Of a DNA stretch of 35,555 nt, positions 16,267-24,325 are shown one piece after another. The stretch spans positions 1 through 35,555 of the forward strand of contig JAKSSA010000025.1 in NCBI GenBank assembly GCA_024403335.1. Direction: 5' to 3'. How positions within the stretch are numbered: position 1 is the first letter of the stretch; each line of letters begins with the position of its first letter. The DNA comes from Lachnospiraceae bacterium. Lineage in GTDB: Bacteria > Bacillota > Clostridia > Lachnospirales > Lachnospiraceae. A program made the position numbers and the translations under genes. The notes beneath the pieces are model-generated. The model saw only the letters and a list, made by a program, of their open reading frames with translations, was not told the DNA's origin and made no database searches.

Positions 16267-17655
16267 ATGAGTAATGCAAAATTATCCGCAAGAGACAGAA
16301 TCTATCGCTTGCTGGATGAGAACAGCTTTGTTGAAATCGGTTCTTTAGTTACAAAGAGAAATACTGATTTTAACCTCGCTTCAGAAACTGCTCCTTCAGA
16401 CGGTGTTATTACAGGTTATGGCACCATTGATGGAAGTCTTGTGTATGTTTATAGCCAGGATTCTTCTGTTTTAAACGGAACCATTGGTGAAATGCATGCA
16501 AGAAAGATTGCAAGTTTATATGACTTGGCAGTTAAGGTTGGTTCACCTGTTATTTCATTGATTGATTGTGCAGGATTACGTTTACAGGAAGCTACTGACG
16601 CTTTAGCAGCATTTGGCGATGTATTTTCAAGCCAGGTTGCAGCTTCAGGAATTATTCCTCAGATTAGCGCTGTATTTGGTATGTGCGGCGGCGGAAGTGC
16701 AGTATCAGCTTCACTTGCTGATTTCACTTTTATGACAGACAAGAATTCATCACTTTTTATTAACTCTGCCAATACAATTGATGGAAATTATAAAGAAAAG
16801 CTTGATACAGGCAGTGCTAAATTCCAGGCAGAAAATGGTAATGTTGATTTCGTATGTGAAAATGAAGAGGATGTCCTTGATGGAATCAGGGAACTTATAT
16901 CTGTTCTCCCTCTTAATAATTCTGAATGCGCTCGTTTTGAGACAGAAGATGATTTAAACAGAGCAACATCTGCTTTTGAAGCTGAAGCAGTTGATCCTAA
17001 GGTAGCATTAACTGATATTTCTGATGATAATTTATTTATCGAAGTTAAGAAGGACTACGCTAAGGAAATGGTTACAGGCTTTATTTCACTTAATGGTATT
17101 ACCGTTGGTGCTGTAGCTAACAGAGTAGCTGTTCTTGGCGAGGATGGCAAGGTTGCTGAAAAGCTTGATGACAAGCTTACAGCAAATGGTTTAAGAAAGG
17201 CTTGTGAATTCGTTAATTTCTGCGATTCATTCAATATTCCTATTCTTACAATTACTAACTCAACAGGCTTTAAGGCTGATCTTTGTAATGAAAAGAGAAT
17301 TGCAAAGGAAGCTGCAAGTCTTACATTTGCATTTGCTAATGCAAGCGTAGCAAAAATTAATCTTGTTTGTGGCAATGCATTCGGAAGTGCATATATTATC
17401 ATGAATTCTAAGCACATCGGCGCAGATATGGTATTTGCAGTTGAAAGTGCTAAGATTGGTATGATGGACAGCAAGGTAGTTGCTAATATTCTTTGCGAAA
17501 AGGAAGAAGAGAAGGCAGCATTTGCTCAGAATTATGATGAAACACATCAGACAGCAGTTGCAGCTGCAAAGCGTGGCTTTGTAGATTCAATTATTTCTGC
17601 TGATTCAGTTCGTCAGAATCTTTGCTATGCTTTCGATATGTTATCAACCAAGTAA
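16267..17655 (+). CDS. Acyl-CoA carboxyltransferase (MmdA/12S-like)
   Basis: This protein has the two crotonase-fold halves of the acyl-CoA carboxyltransferase family (MmdA, PccB, GcdA, transcarboxylase 12S), which moves a carboxyl group between a CoA ester and biotin. The N-terminal half has the oxyanion-type glycine motif MCGGGSAVSASLADF, and the C-terminal half has CGNAFGSAYIIMNSK. At 462 residues it is shorter than the roughly 510 of typical MmdA. The CoA ester cannot be told from sequence alone; methylmalonyl-CoA or malonyl-CoA are possible. ATG 16267 lies eight bases after GGAGG (16254-16258); an in-frame ATG at 16252 overlaps that site. It is the first gene of an operon with the pump and biotin subunits. 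Confidence 0.85.
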   Translation: MSNAKLSARDRIYRLLDENSFVEIGSLVTKRNTDFNLASETAPSDGVITGYGTIDGSLVYVYSQDSSVLNGTIGEMHARKIASLYDLAVKVGSPVISLIDCAGLRLQEATDALAAFGDVFSSQVAASGIIPQISAVFGMCGGGSAVSASLADFTFMTDKNSSLFINSANTIDGNYKEKLDTGSAKFQAENGNVDFVCENEEDVLDGIRELISVLPLNNSECARFETEDDLNRATSAFEAEAVDPKVALTDISDDNLFIEVKKDYAKEMVTGFISLNGITVGAVANRVAVLGEDGKVAEKLDDKLTANGLRKACEFVNFCDSFNIPILTITNSTGFKADLCNEKRIAKEAASLTFAFANASVAKINLVCGNAFGSAYIIMNSKHIGADMVFAVESAKIGMMDSKVVANILCEKEEEKAAFAQNYDETHQTAVAAAKRGFVDSIISADSVRQNLCYAFDMLSTK

Positions 17656-17667
17656 AGGAGAAACGTT

Positions 17668-18027
17668 ATGTTAAATAATTTGATTTTTCTTGCTACCGGT
17701 ACCAAGATAACATTTGCCGAAGGTTTGGTTAACACTGTTGTTTCAATTATTATCGTTTTCGTTGCATTGATGCTTATCATGGGCGTTATTTATCTTTTCA
17801 ATTTCATCAATATTTTTGAAAAGAAGATGAATGAGAAAAAGAATGCAAAGGCTGCATTAGCACAGAAAAATGTTCCTGTAATTGAAACCAAGGAAGAGAC
17901 TGTAAGCGAAGAATTAAGTGATGATTCATTGATTGCTGTTATTACTGCAGCTATTTATGAGTATGAAGCACTTAACGGCAACGCTGTATCTAATGGTCTG
18001 GTGGTTAAGAGTATAAAGAGAAGATAA
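17668..18027 (+). CDS. Sodium-pump decarboxylase gamma-like subunit (OadG)
   Basis: This is a small membrane protein of the OadG/MmdD type, which holds the carboxyltransferase and membrane subunits of sodium-pumping decarboxylases together. A single hydrophobic membrane segment spans about residues 17-43. A charged cytoplasmic linker rich in Lys and Glu follows. The C-terminal motif DDSLIAVITAAIYEYEA resembles the ending of these subunits. It is 119 residues long. AAGGAG precedes the ATG, and the gene lies 12 bases after the carboxyltransferase gene. Small OadG-like proteins are poorly conserved, so its neighbours carry much of the assignment. Confidence 0.78.
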   Translation: MLNNLIFLATGTKITFAEGLVNTVVSIIIVFVALMLIMGVIYLFNFINIFEKKMNEKKNAKAALAQKNVPVIETKEETVSEELSDDSLIAVITAAIYEYEALNGNAVSNGLVVKSIKRR

Positions 18028-18054
18028 TGCCTAATGGCAGGAAAGAGGATAAAT

Positions 18055-18417
18055 ATGAAGAATTATGTTATTACAGTTAACGGAGTTTCTTACGATGTAA
18101 CCGTTGAAGAAGGAACTTCAGGAAATAATGTTGTTAAGACTCAGGCTCCTAAGGCAGCTCCTGCTGTTAAGCCCGCTGCTCCCGTTCAGTCAGGTAATGC
18201 AGGCAGCGTAAAGGTTCAGTCACCTATGCCCGGTAAGATTTTATCTGTTAAGGTAAAGGTTGGTCAGGCTGTTAAGAAGGGTGAAGTATTAATGATCCTT
18301 GAAGCAATGAAGATGGAAAACGAAGTTGTTGCAGCTCAGGATGGTACAATTGCATCTATTAATGTAAATGATGGTGCTTCAGTTGAATCAGGAGATGTAT
18401 TGGCAACAATGAACTAA
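18055..18417 (+). CDS. Biotin carboxyl carrier subunit
   Basis: This protein carries the biotin that shuttles the carboxyl group from carboxyltransferase to pump. The C-terminal biotinyl domain contains EAMKMEN (residues 83-89), with the biotinylated lysine at K86. A Pro/Ala-rich flexible linker occupies about residues 31-46, and a short beta region precedes it. ATG 18055 is chosen because AGAGG lies just upstream and the family begins MKNYVITVNG. An ATG at 18034 adds seven unlikely residues. It has 120 residues, the usual size of the MmdC/GcdC/1.3S type. No biotin carboxylase (accC) is nearby, so the biotin is probably loaded by a carboxyltransferase, not by bicarbonate and ATP. Confidence 0.93.
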   Translation: MKNYVITVNGVSYDVTVEEGTSGNNVVKTQAPKAAPAVKPAAPVQSGNAGSVKVQSPMPGKILSVKVKVGQAVKKGEVLMILEAMKMENEVVAAQDGTIASINVNDGASVESGDVLATMN

Positions 18418-18444
18418 TTCCCTTATGGGTAATGGAGGTTTTTC

Positions 18445-19566
18445 ATGAACGTTTTAGATATCTTAAAAAACCTTGCCAATCAGACAGTCTTTGTTTCTCT
18501 TGAATGGGGAAACTACGTAATGATAATTGTTGCGCTTGGTTTTTTGTACTTGGCAATCGCTAAGGGATTCGAACCTTTATTGCTGGTTCCGATTTCTTTT
18601 GGTATGTTGCTTGTAAATCTTTATCCGCCTATTATGGAAGATGGTGGATTATTGAATTATTTCTTCAAGCTTGATGAATGGGCAATTCTTCCTTGCTTGA
18701 TTTTCATGGGTGTTGGTGCTCAAACAGACTTTGCTCCATTGATTTCTAACCCCAAGAGTTTTATTCTTGGTGCGGCTGCCCAGCTTGGTATTTTTTCAGC
18801 ATATTTGATGGCTATTGCTTTCGGTTTTAATGCTGAAGGTGCTGCAGCTATTTCTATCATTGGTGGCGCTGATGGCCCTACATCAATCTTCCTTGCTATG
18901 AAACTTGGTCAGACTGAGTTGATGGGACCGATAGCCGTCGCGGCATATACTTACATGTCACTTGTTCCTATTATTCAGCCTCCTATCATGAAGCTTCTTA
19001 CAACAGAAGAAGAGAGAAAGATTAAGATGGAACAGTTAAGACCTGTTTCAAAGCTTGAAAAGATTTTATTCCCTATCGTAGTTACTATTGTAGTAGTTGC
19101 AATTCTTCCTTCAACTGCACCTTTGATTGGTATGTTGATGCTTGGTAACCTTTTCAAGGAATGCGGCGTAACAAAGCAGTTGACAGAAACAGCAAGTAAT
19201 GCTTTGATGTATATTACTGTTATTCTTCTTGGAACATCAGTAGGTGCTACTACATCAGCTAAGGCATTCCTTAAGGCTGATACACTTTTGATTGTTGCTC
19301 TTGGACTTATCGCGTTTGCTATTGGTACAGCAGGCGGTGTTCTTTTCGGCAAGTTGATGTGTAAATTATCAGGTGGCAAGATTAACCCGCTTATCGGTTC
19401 TGCAGGTGTATCTGCGGTTCCTATGGCAGCCAGAGTATCACAGAAGGTGGGAAGTAAGTATGATCCTACAAACTTCCTTTTGATGCATGCTATGGGCCCT
19501 AATGTAGCTGGTGTTATCGGTACTGCAGTTGCAGCCGGTATCTTCATGGCTATGTTCGGAATTTAA
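18445..19566 (+). CDS. Sodium ion-translocating decarboxylase beta subunit
   Basis: This integral membrane protein decarboxylates carboxybiotin and exports sodium ions. It belongs to the OadB/MmdB/GcdB family. Repeated hydrophobic helices make up most of its 373 residues. The conserved pore motif GGADGPTSIF has the sodium-binding aspartate at D143, and SNPKSFILGAAAQLG upstream is also typical. A second conserved segment near the C-terminus reads SAVPMAARVSQKVG, leading into LMHAMGPNVAGVIGTAVAAG. GGAGG precedes the ATG with good spacing. It lies between the biotin carrier and the oadA-type gene. Its presence makes the operon a sodium pump and not a soluble transcarboxylase. Confidence 0.95.
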   Translation: MNVLDILKNLANQTVFVSLEWGNYVMIIVALGFLYLAIAKGFEPLLLVPISFGMLLVNLYPPIMEDGGLLNYFFKLDEWAILPCLIFMGVGAQTDFAPLISNPKSFILGAAAQLGIFSAYLMAIAFGFNAEGAAAISIIGGADGPTSIFLAMKLGQTELMGPIAVAAYTYMSLVPIIQPPIMKLLTTEEERKIKMEQLRPVSKLEKILFPIVVTIVVVAILPSTAPLIGMLMLGNLFKECGVTKQLTETASNALMYITVILLGTSVGATTSAKAFLKADTLLIVALGLIAFAIGTAGGVLFGKLMCKLSGGKINPLIGSAGVSAVPMAARVSQKVGSKYDPTNFLLMHAMGPNVAGVIGTAVAAGIFMAMFGI

Positions 19567-19582
19567 TTAATTGGAGGAATTT

Positions 19583-20995
19583 ATGGCTAAAATTGAAACC
19601 AGACCGGTAAAGATTACCGAGACAATATTGCGTGATGCTCATCAGTCATTGGTAGCTACCCGTATGTCTACAGAAAAGATGCTTCCTATCATTGAAAAGA
19701 TGGATAAGGTTGGTTATCATTCAGTAGAATGCTGGGGCGGTGCTACATTTGATGCTTCACTTCGTTTCCTTAAGGAAGATCCATGGGAAAGACTTCGTAA
19801 GCTTCGTGCAGGCTTTAAGAATACTAAGCTTCAGATGCTTTTCAGAGGTCAGAACATCTTAGGTTATAATCATTATCCTGATGATGTTGTAGAATATTTC
19901 GTACAGAAGTCAGTTGCAAATGGTATTGATATCATCAGAATTTTCGACTGCTTCAACGATTTGAGAAACCTTGAAACAGCTGTTAAGGCTGCTAATAAAG
20001 AAAAGGCTCATGCACAGATTGCTCTTTCATACACACTTGGCGATGCATATACTCTTGACTATTGGACAAACATGGCTAAGAAGATTGAAGAGATGGGTGC
20101 TGATTCTATCTGTATTAAGGATATGGCAGGTCTTTTGGTTCCTTATAAGGCAGAAGAACTTGTTACAGCATTAAAGAAAGGAACCAAGCTTCCTATTCAG
20201 CTTCATACACATTACACCTCAGGTGTTGCTGCAATGACATATTTAAAGGGTGTTGAAAGCGGATGCGATATCATTGATACTGCAATGTCACCTCTTTCAA
20301 TGGGTACAAGCCAGCCTGCAACAGAAGTTATGGTTGAAACCTTTGAGGGTACTCCTTATGATACAGGTCCTGATCAGACACTTCTTGCTGAAATTGCTGA
20401 CTACTTCAGACCTTATAGAGAAGAATGCCTTGCTTCAGGTTTACTTAATCCTAAGGTTCTTGGTGTAAATATCAAAACCTTACTTTACCAGGTACCTGGT
20501 GGTATGCTTTCTAACCTTGTTTCACAGCTTAAGGAAGCACATGCAGAAGATAAGTATGAAGCAGTTCTTGAGGAAATTCCTCGTGTTCGTAAGGAATTCG
20601 GTGAGCCTCCGTTAGTTACACCTTCATCACAGATTGTTGGTACACAGGCTGTACTTAATGTCCTTCAGGGCGAAAGATATAAGGTTGTTACAAAAGAATC
20701 AAAGAAGATTATGATGGGTGAATTTGGTCAGACCGTTAAGCCTTTTGATAAGGAAGTTCAGAAGAAGTGTATCGGTGATGCTAAGCCTATTACCTGCAGA
20801 CCTGCAGATTTGCTTGAACCTGCTTTGCCTAAGTATCGTGAAGAAATCAAGCAGTACATCAGACAAGATGAAGATGTTTTATCATATGCTTTGTTCCCTG
20901 CTGTAGCTACAGAATTTTTCAAGTACAGAGATGCACAGGATTCTAAGGTTGATTTATCACTTGCTGATAAGAAAAATGGTGCTTATCCCGTATAA
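19583..20995 (+). CDS. Oxaloacetate/pyruvate carboxyltransferase (OadA/5S-like), no biotin domain
   Basis: This enzyme transfers a carboxyl group between oxaloacetate and biotin, as in the alpha subunit of oxaloacetate decarboxylase, transcarboxylase 5S or pyruvate carboxylase part B. The TIM-barrel begins TETILRDAHQSLVATRM with metal ligand D18. The carboxylated active-site lysine is K179 in CIKDMAG, and the metal-binding histidines are H208 and H210 in LHTHYTSG. The conserved carboxylase domain follows (PGGMLSNL). It stops at 470 residues without the C-terminal biotinyl domain of many OadA proteins, since the carrier is the separate gene at 18055. ATG 19583 follows TTGGAGG. It is the last gene of the operon. 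Confidence 0.9.
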   Translation: MAKIETRPVKITETILRDAHQSLVATRMSTEKMLPIIEKMDKVGYHSVECWGGATFDASLRFLKEDPWERLRKLRAGFKNTKLQMLFRGQNILGYNHYPDDVVEYFVQKSVANGIDIIRIFDCFNDLRNLETAVKAANKEKAHAQIALSYTLGDAYTLDYWTNMAKKIEEMGADSICIKDMAGLLVPYKAEELVTALKKGTKLPIQLHTHYTSGVAAMTYLKGVESGCDIIDTAMSPLSMGTSQPATEVMVETFEGTPYDTGPDQTLLAEIADYFRPYREECLASGLLNPKVLGVNIKTLLYQVPGGMLSNLVSQLKEAHAEDKYEAVLEEIPRVRKEFGEPPLVTPSSQIVGTQAVLNVLQGERYKVVTKESKKIMMGEFGQTVKPFDKEVQKKCIGDAKPITCRPADLLEPALPKYREEIKQYIRQDEDVLSYALFPAVATEFFKYRDAQDSKVDLSLADKKNGAYPV

Positions 20996-21008
20996 TTAAT
21001 AAGTAATA

Positions 21009-21044
21009 ACTGCCTACTGTTCAAAGAATGGTGGGCAGTTTTTT
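21009..21044 (+). terminator. Terminator after the carboxyltransferase operon
   Basis: ACTGCCTAC (21009-21017) pairs with GTGGGCAGT (21031-21039), with one G-U pair, a 13-base loop and five T residues after it. It is 14 bases after the oadA-type stop codon. Confidence 0.88.
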
Positions 21045-21111
21045 ACTTTACATATCAGTTGAAAAGAGAATATATGTTTATTTAAAAGCTATGTAGGAAT
21101 ATTTATTATTC

Positions 21112-21140
21112 TTTACATAATAATAATATTTTGATACAAT
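21112..21140 (+). promoter_or_regulatory. Promoter of the Hpt-SpoU unit
   Basis: TTTACA (21112-21117), a 17-base spacer and TACAAT (21135-21140) form a good sigma-A promoter. TGA just before the -10 makes it an extended -10. The start codon is 50 bases downstream. Confidence 0.78.
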
Positions 21141-21189
21141 ATCCCAAAAGTAAAATAATTATTTATATATCACATTTTGTGAGGCTTGA

Positions 21190-21546
21190 ATGGAAAAATT
21201 AGATAAATTGAAAAAATTAGGATTAGATGTAGATAATGCATTAGCTCGCTTGGGTGGGATGAGTGATTTATATCTTGGAATTCTTGATAAATTTTTAGAA
21301 GATAATAGTTTTGATTTGTTTGAAAACTTCTTTAATCAGGGATTATATGAAGATGCTTTAAGGAATATTCATGCATTAAAGGGTATATTATATAATCTTG
21401 GAATGAATGAAGAAGGTGATATGGCGCAGATTATTGTAAATGATTTGAGAGCTAATAATTATATGGAAAGAATTCCAAAGGTTTCCAAGAAATTAAAAAA
21501 GAACTATTTAACATATAAGAAAAAACTGAACAAATTATTAAAATAG
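21190..21546 (+). CDS. Hpt-domain phosphotransfer protein
   Basis: This is a 118-residue stand-alone histidine phosphotransfer protein. The Hpt signature is clear: NIHALKGILYNLG, with the phosphorylated histidine at H61 and the H-x-L-K-G helix pattern. The rest is a four-helix bundle with a Lys-rich C-terminus (KKLKKNYLTYKKKLNK). No histidine kinase or receiver gene is adjacent, so its partners are unknown. GTGAGG precedes the ATG. It has its own promoter and its stop codon directly abuts the SpoU start. Relay of phosphate in a two-component system is the family role; the pathway here is not visible. Confidence 0.85.
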   Translation: MEKLDKLKKLGLDVDNALARLGGMSDLYLGILDKFLEDNSFDLFENFFNQGLYEDALRNIHALKGILYNLGMNEEGDMAQIIVNDLRANNYMERIPKVSKKLKKNYLTYKKKLNKLLK

Positions 21547-22275
21547 ATGAAAGACACAGAAAAGTTTCCACAATATAAAAAAGATGATGATTATTCATAT
21601 TCACAAGGTGCATTTCCAACATTTGAGTTGCTGATTAATGCACCTGATTTAGTTACTGAGATAATTGTCAGTGATACATTTACTGATATGGAAAAGCTTT
21701 ACAAATTATGTTCTGAAAGAAATGTCGAGGTAATTGTAAATAACAAGCTTTGTAATAAATTATCTGATAAAGAGAACTGCTTTGTTATTGGCAGATTTAA
21801 AAAGCGATACAGAAAACTTAGAAGAGACAGAAAACATATTGTTTTGGTAAATCCGGGGAATATGGGTAATCTCGGCACTATATTAAGAACAGCTTTGGCT
21901 TTTCACTATGAAGATATTGCTGTAATAGCTCCAAATGCTGATGTGTTTAATCCTAAGACTGTTAGAGCTTCAATGGGAGCTGTTTTTTCAGAAAATATTA
22001 CGATATTTAAGTCTTTTGAAGAATATATGAGTGAGTATCCGGAACATGAATTATATTGCTTTATGCTTCAAAGCAGTAAAATTCTTGGCAAGGATGTCAT
22101 AAATTATCCTTCCTGCCATTCTTTGGTTTTTGGAAATGAGTCGTCAGGTTTACCTGACAGTTTTATGAATTATGGAACAAATGTTATCATTGAACAGTCT
22201 GATAAAGTAGATTCACTTAATATAACAATAGCAGTTGGAATTGCATGTTATGAATTTTCTAAAGGAGATTGTTGA
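21547..22275 (+). CDS. SpoU/TrmH-family RNA 2'-O-methyltransferase
   Basis: This SPOUT methyltransferase adds a 2'-O-methyl group to rRNA or tRNA with S-adenosylmethionine; the target nucleoside cannot be told. The three SpoU motifs are in order: NPGNMGNLGTILRTA (motif 1, 102-116), LVFGNESSGLP (motif 2) and DSLNITIAVGIACYEF (motif 3). The N-terminal 95 or so residues are a less conserved substrate-recognition part. It is 242 residues long. The ATG immediately follows the Hpt stop codon with no gap and no clear ribosome-binding site, so it probably depends on translation of the Hpt gene. Its stop overlaps the next start (TGATG). Confidence 0.9.
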   Translation: MKDTEKFPQYKKDDDYSYSQGAFPTFELLINAPDLVTEIIVSDTFTDMEKLYKLCSERNVEVIVNNKLCNKLSDKENCFVIGRFKKRYRKLRRDRKHIVLVNPGNMGNLGTILRTALAFHYEDIAVIAPNADVFNPKTVRASMGAVFSENITIFKSFEEYMSEYPEHELYCFMLQSSKILGKDVINYPSCHSLVFGNESSGLPDSFMNYGTNVIIEQSDKVDSLNITIAVGIACYEFSKGDC

Positions 22276-23900
22276 TGAGATTTAAGTTCTATTCAAGGAT
22301 AACAGCAGTACTTTTGCTTGTATTTTCCTTGTTTTTAACAAGTGTAAAAATTAGTGCAGCACAGTTGTCTTTTTGGGATATGTTCGAAAAAGGCAACTAT
22401 TATTATGCAAATTATTTAAGCTTACTTCAGACTAATCCTTCAGAGAACATGAATGGTAATTATCAGTCATTTCTGGATTATTCTGCACTTGTTTATGATT
22501 CAATAGATAAATGTTTTTGTCTTCCAAATAATAATTATAAAAGCAGGGACAATATAGGAAGTAACAATTATGTGTTACAGGGGATTACAAAGTTTGAGTT
22601 TAACAATGTTCCATATACATTGATTTCGGCATATTATAAAGGTACCGCTAACAAAAATTCTACAATTTTGATTAAGCCTGATGACAGTATTTTTTATGTA
22701 AGTATTTCTTTTGAGGGAATTGACTGCCATTTTGGTGGATTATGTGCAACTGATAATTATTTGTTTGTTACAGGTGAACCTAATGCGATATATCGAATCA
22801 GTATAGATGATTTGATGCAGTATTATATTAAAGCTGTTCCTGTTGGTAATTATGGAAACATAGTTAAGGAAGTAGTTGTACCTAAAGATGTTTTAATGAG
22901 AATTCAGCTTCAGGCTGATGTTTTGACCAGCTTTGTATATTATGACCAATCAACAAAGTTAATGTGGATAGGAAATTGGACAGACAGAAAAAGTACATCT
23001 GTAGCATTCGCATATTCCGAAGAGCAGATTAATTCAAATGTTAATTACTGGCCATATAGTAACAAAGTTTACATTCCTTTGTTTACTCAAAGTATGGCGA
23101 CAAGGAAAATAAACGGAGTTAATTATATTTTATTTTCAAGATCAAGGAGCACAAGCCCTTATAATGCTAATTTTGTATCAGAACTTCTTATATATAAGGA
23201 TTTTGGATATTATCTTGATGAAAATGGTGATATTACTGAAGTTGTATTGGCTTCAGGCATCGACAATCCTTATTTAGCTTATATACTTCCACCAATGTCA
23301 GAAGGTGTATATATTGATGAAGATTATACATATATCGTTTATGAGTCAAATGCAGCTTTGTATGCTGAATCAGCTTTGATTACTAATTATTGTTTAGCAA
23401 CTGATACCAATAAGCTTTTAAAGATTGATAACGAAATTTCAACAGCGGCACAAGAGCTATTATTAGAATCAGTGATTAAGGAATCTTTAGTAACGGACAA
23501 AATCAATGAAGAACAGAAAGATGATACTGTAATTCAGGAAGAAATTGAATATAACCAGATAGAAAAGGATACTTCAAATCCTTTGAATAATGAAATATCA
23601 AAAGATAATGATACAGCAAAGGACGATGTGGATTTCGATAATTCAAATAAAGAAGATGATGAAACGGACAAAACTATAAATGAAGAATTGTCTGAAGGTA
23701 AAGAAAAATCTGAAGCAGAAGCAAATGCTGATAAGTCAATTGACGAAAAACTTGATGATTTGTTGAATGGAGAGTATGTAAGTGGTTTTGGCACAATAGA
23801 TACATCTATTTACAAGAAAGCCTTGTATGATGAATTACGAACCTATATTCTTGTTCAGAGAATGTTAAAAAAGGTTGTAGAGGTAATAAATGAAAAATGA
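22275..23900 (+). CDS. Secreted protein of unknown function, acidic C-terminal region
   Basis: I do not recognise this family with certainty. It has a classical signal peptide (basic MRFKFYSR, hydrophobic core to about residue 24, small residues SAA at 27-29), so it is probably exported. Residues about 100-390 are rich in beta-strand and aromatic residues. The segment HFGGLCATDNYLFVTGE followed by NAIYRISIDDL has the look of a beta-propeller blade. From about 412 to 496 the sequence is very rich in Glu, Asp, Asn and Lys with few hydrophobics, like a flexible linker. A short helical segment ends the protein. ATG 22275 follows GGAG (22264-22267). It overlaps SpoU by one base and ylxM by 11, so it is embedded in the operon. 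It could bind a wall or surface ligand. Confidence 0.65.
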   Translation: MRFKFYSRITAVLLLVFSLFLTSVKISAAQLSFWDMFEKGNYYYANYLSLLQTNPSENMNGNYQSFLDYSALVYDSIDKCFCLPNNNYKSRDNIGSNNYVLQGITKFEFNNVPYTLISAYYKGTANKNSTILIKPDDSIFYVSISFEGIDCHFGGLCATDNYLFVTGEPNAIYRISIDDLMQYYIKAVPVGNYGNIVKEVVVPKDVLMRIQLQADVLTSFVYYDQSTKLMWIGNWTDRKSTSVAFAYSEEQINSNVNYWPYSNKVYIPLFTQSMATRKINGVNYILFSRSRSTSPYNANFVSELLIYKDFGYYLDENGDITEVVLASGIDNPYLAYILPPMSEGVYIDEDYTYIVYESNAALYAESALITNYCLATDTNKLLKIDNEISTAAQELLLESVIKESLVTDKINEEQKDDTVIQEEIEYNQIEKDTSNPLNNEISKDNDTAKDDVDFDNSNKEDDETDKTINEELSEGKEKSEAEANADKSIDEKLDDLLNGEYVSGFGTIDTSIYKKALYDELRTYILVQRMLKKVVEVINEK

Positions 23901-24231
23901 TATTGATGAAATAATACAATTGACACGCCTTTTTGATATGTATGGTGGATTGCTTCCCGATAATCAGAGAAAAGTATTTGAATTTTATCTTGATGATTAT
24001 TCTTTATCTGAAATAGCTGAAAATAATGGTGTTTCCAGACAAGCTATTCATGACATAATAAAAAGGGGCGCTAAAGAATTGGAACACTATTCAGAGGTAT
24101 TAAAGCTTGAAGAAAGAAAAGCAGCATTATTATCTGCGGTTTTGGAAATAAAAGAAGTTGTTAATACATCATGCAATAAGGATTTAATTAATGCAAAAAT
24201 AGACGCATTGTTGGAATTATTTGGAGAATAA
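23890..24231 (+). CDS. ylxM: YlxM-family HTH protein, SRP-associated
   Basis: YlxM (P13) is a small helix-turn-helix protein encoded next to ffh and thought to modulate the SRP pathway; it affects SRP GTPase function in streptococci. The sequence begins LTRLFDMYGGLLPDNQRKVFEFYLDDYSLSEIAENNGVSRQAIHDIIKR, the sigma-70 region 4-like motif typical of the family. A C-terminal alpha-helical tail follows. Length is 113 residues, as expected. It overlaps the upstream secreted-protein gene by 11 bases. A terminator and a fresh promoter lie between it and ffh, so the two need not be cotranscribed. Confidence 0.9.
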   Translation: MKNDIDEIIQLTRLFDMYGGLLPDNQRKVFEFYLDDYSLSEIAENNGVSRQAIHDIIKRGAKELEHYSEVLKLEERKAALLSAVLEIKEVVNTSCNKDLINAKIDALLELFGE

Positions 24232-24237
24232 TTTAAT

Positions 24238-24269
24238 GCTGTCAAGAAAAATACTTGACAGCTCTTTTT
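24238..24269 (+). terminator. Terminator after ylxM
   Basis: GCTGTCAAG (24238-24246) and CTTGACAGC (24254-24262) form a perfect 9-bp stem with a seven-base loop, followed by TCTTTTTG. It closes the Hpt-SpoU-ylxM unit. Confidence 0.85.
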
Positions 24270-24283
24270 GAATATGTTAAGAT
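24255..24283 (+). promoter_or_regulatory. Promoter of ffh overlapping the ylxM terminator
   Basis: TTGACA (24255-24260) is a perfect -35 and lies inside the right arm of the ylxM terminator. A 17-base spacer leads to TAAGAT (24278-24283), preceded by TGT as an extended -10. Transcription would begin near 24290, about 36 bases before ffh. Confidence 0.62.
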
Positions 24284-24325
24284 ACCTTGGCTTCGGAAAT
24301 AGCCGGGTACAAAAGAGGAGATTTT

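Noticed and set aside
17055-17474. Minus-strand open frame of 139 codons inside the carboxyltransferase gene
   Set aside because: It is antisense to a clear gene and its sequence is of no family.
18975-19547. Minus-strand open frame of 190 codons inside the sodium-pump gene
   Set aside because: It is long but is the mirror image of hydrophobic codons in a well-conserved membrane gene, with no own signals.
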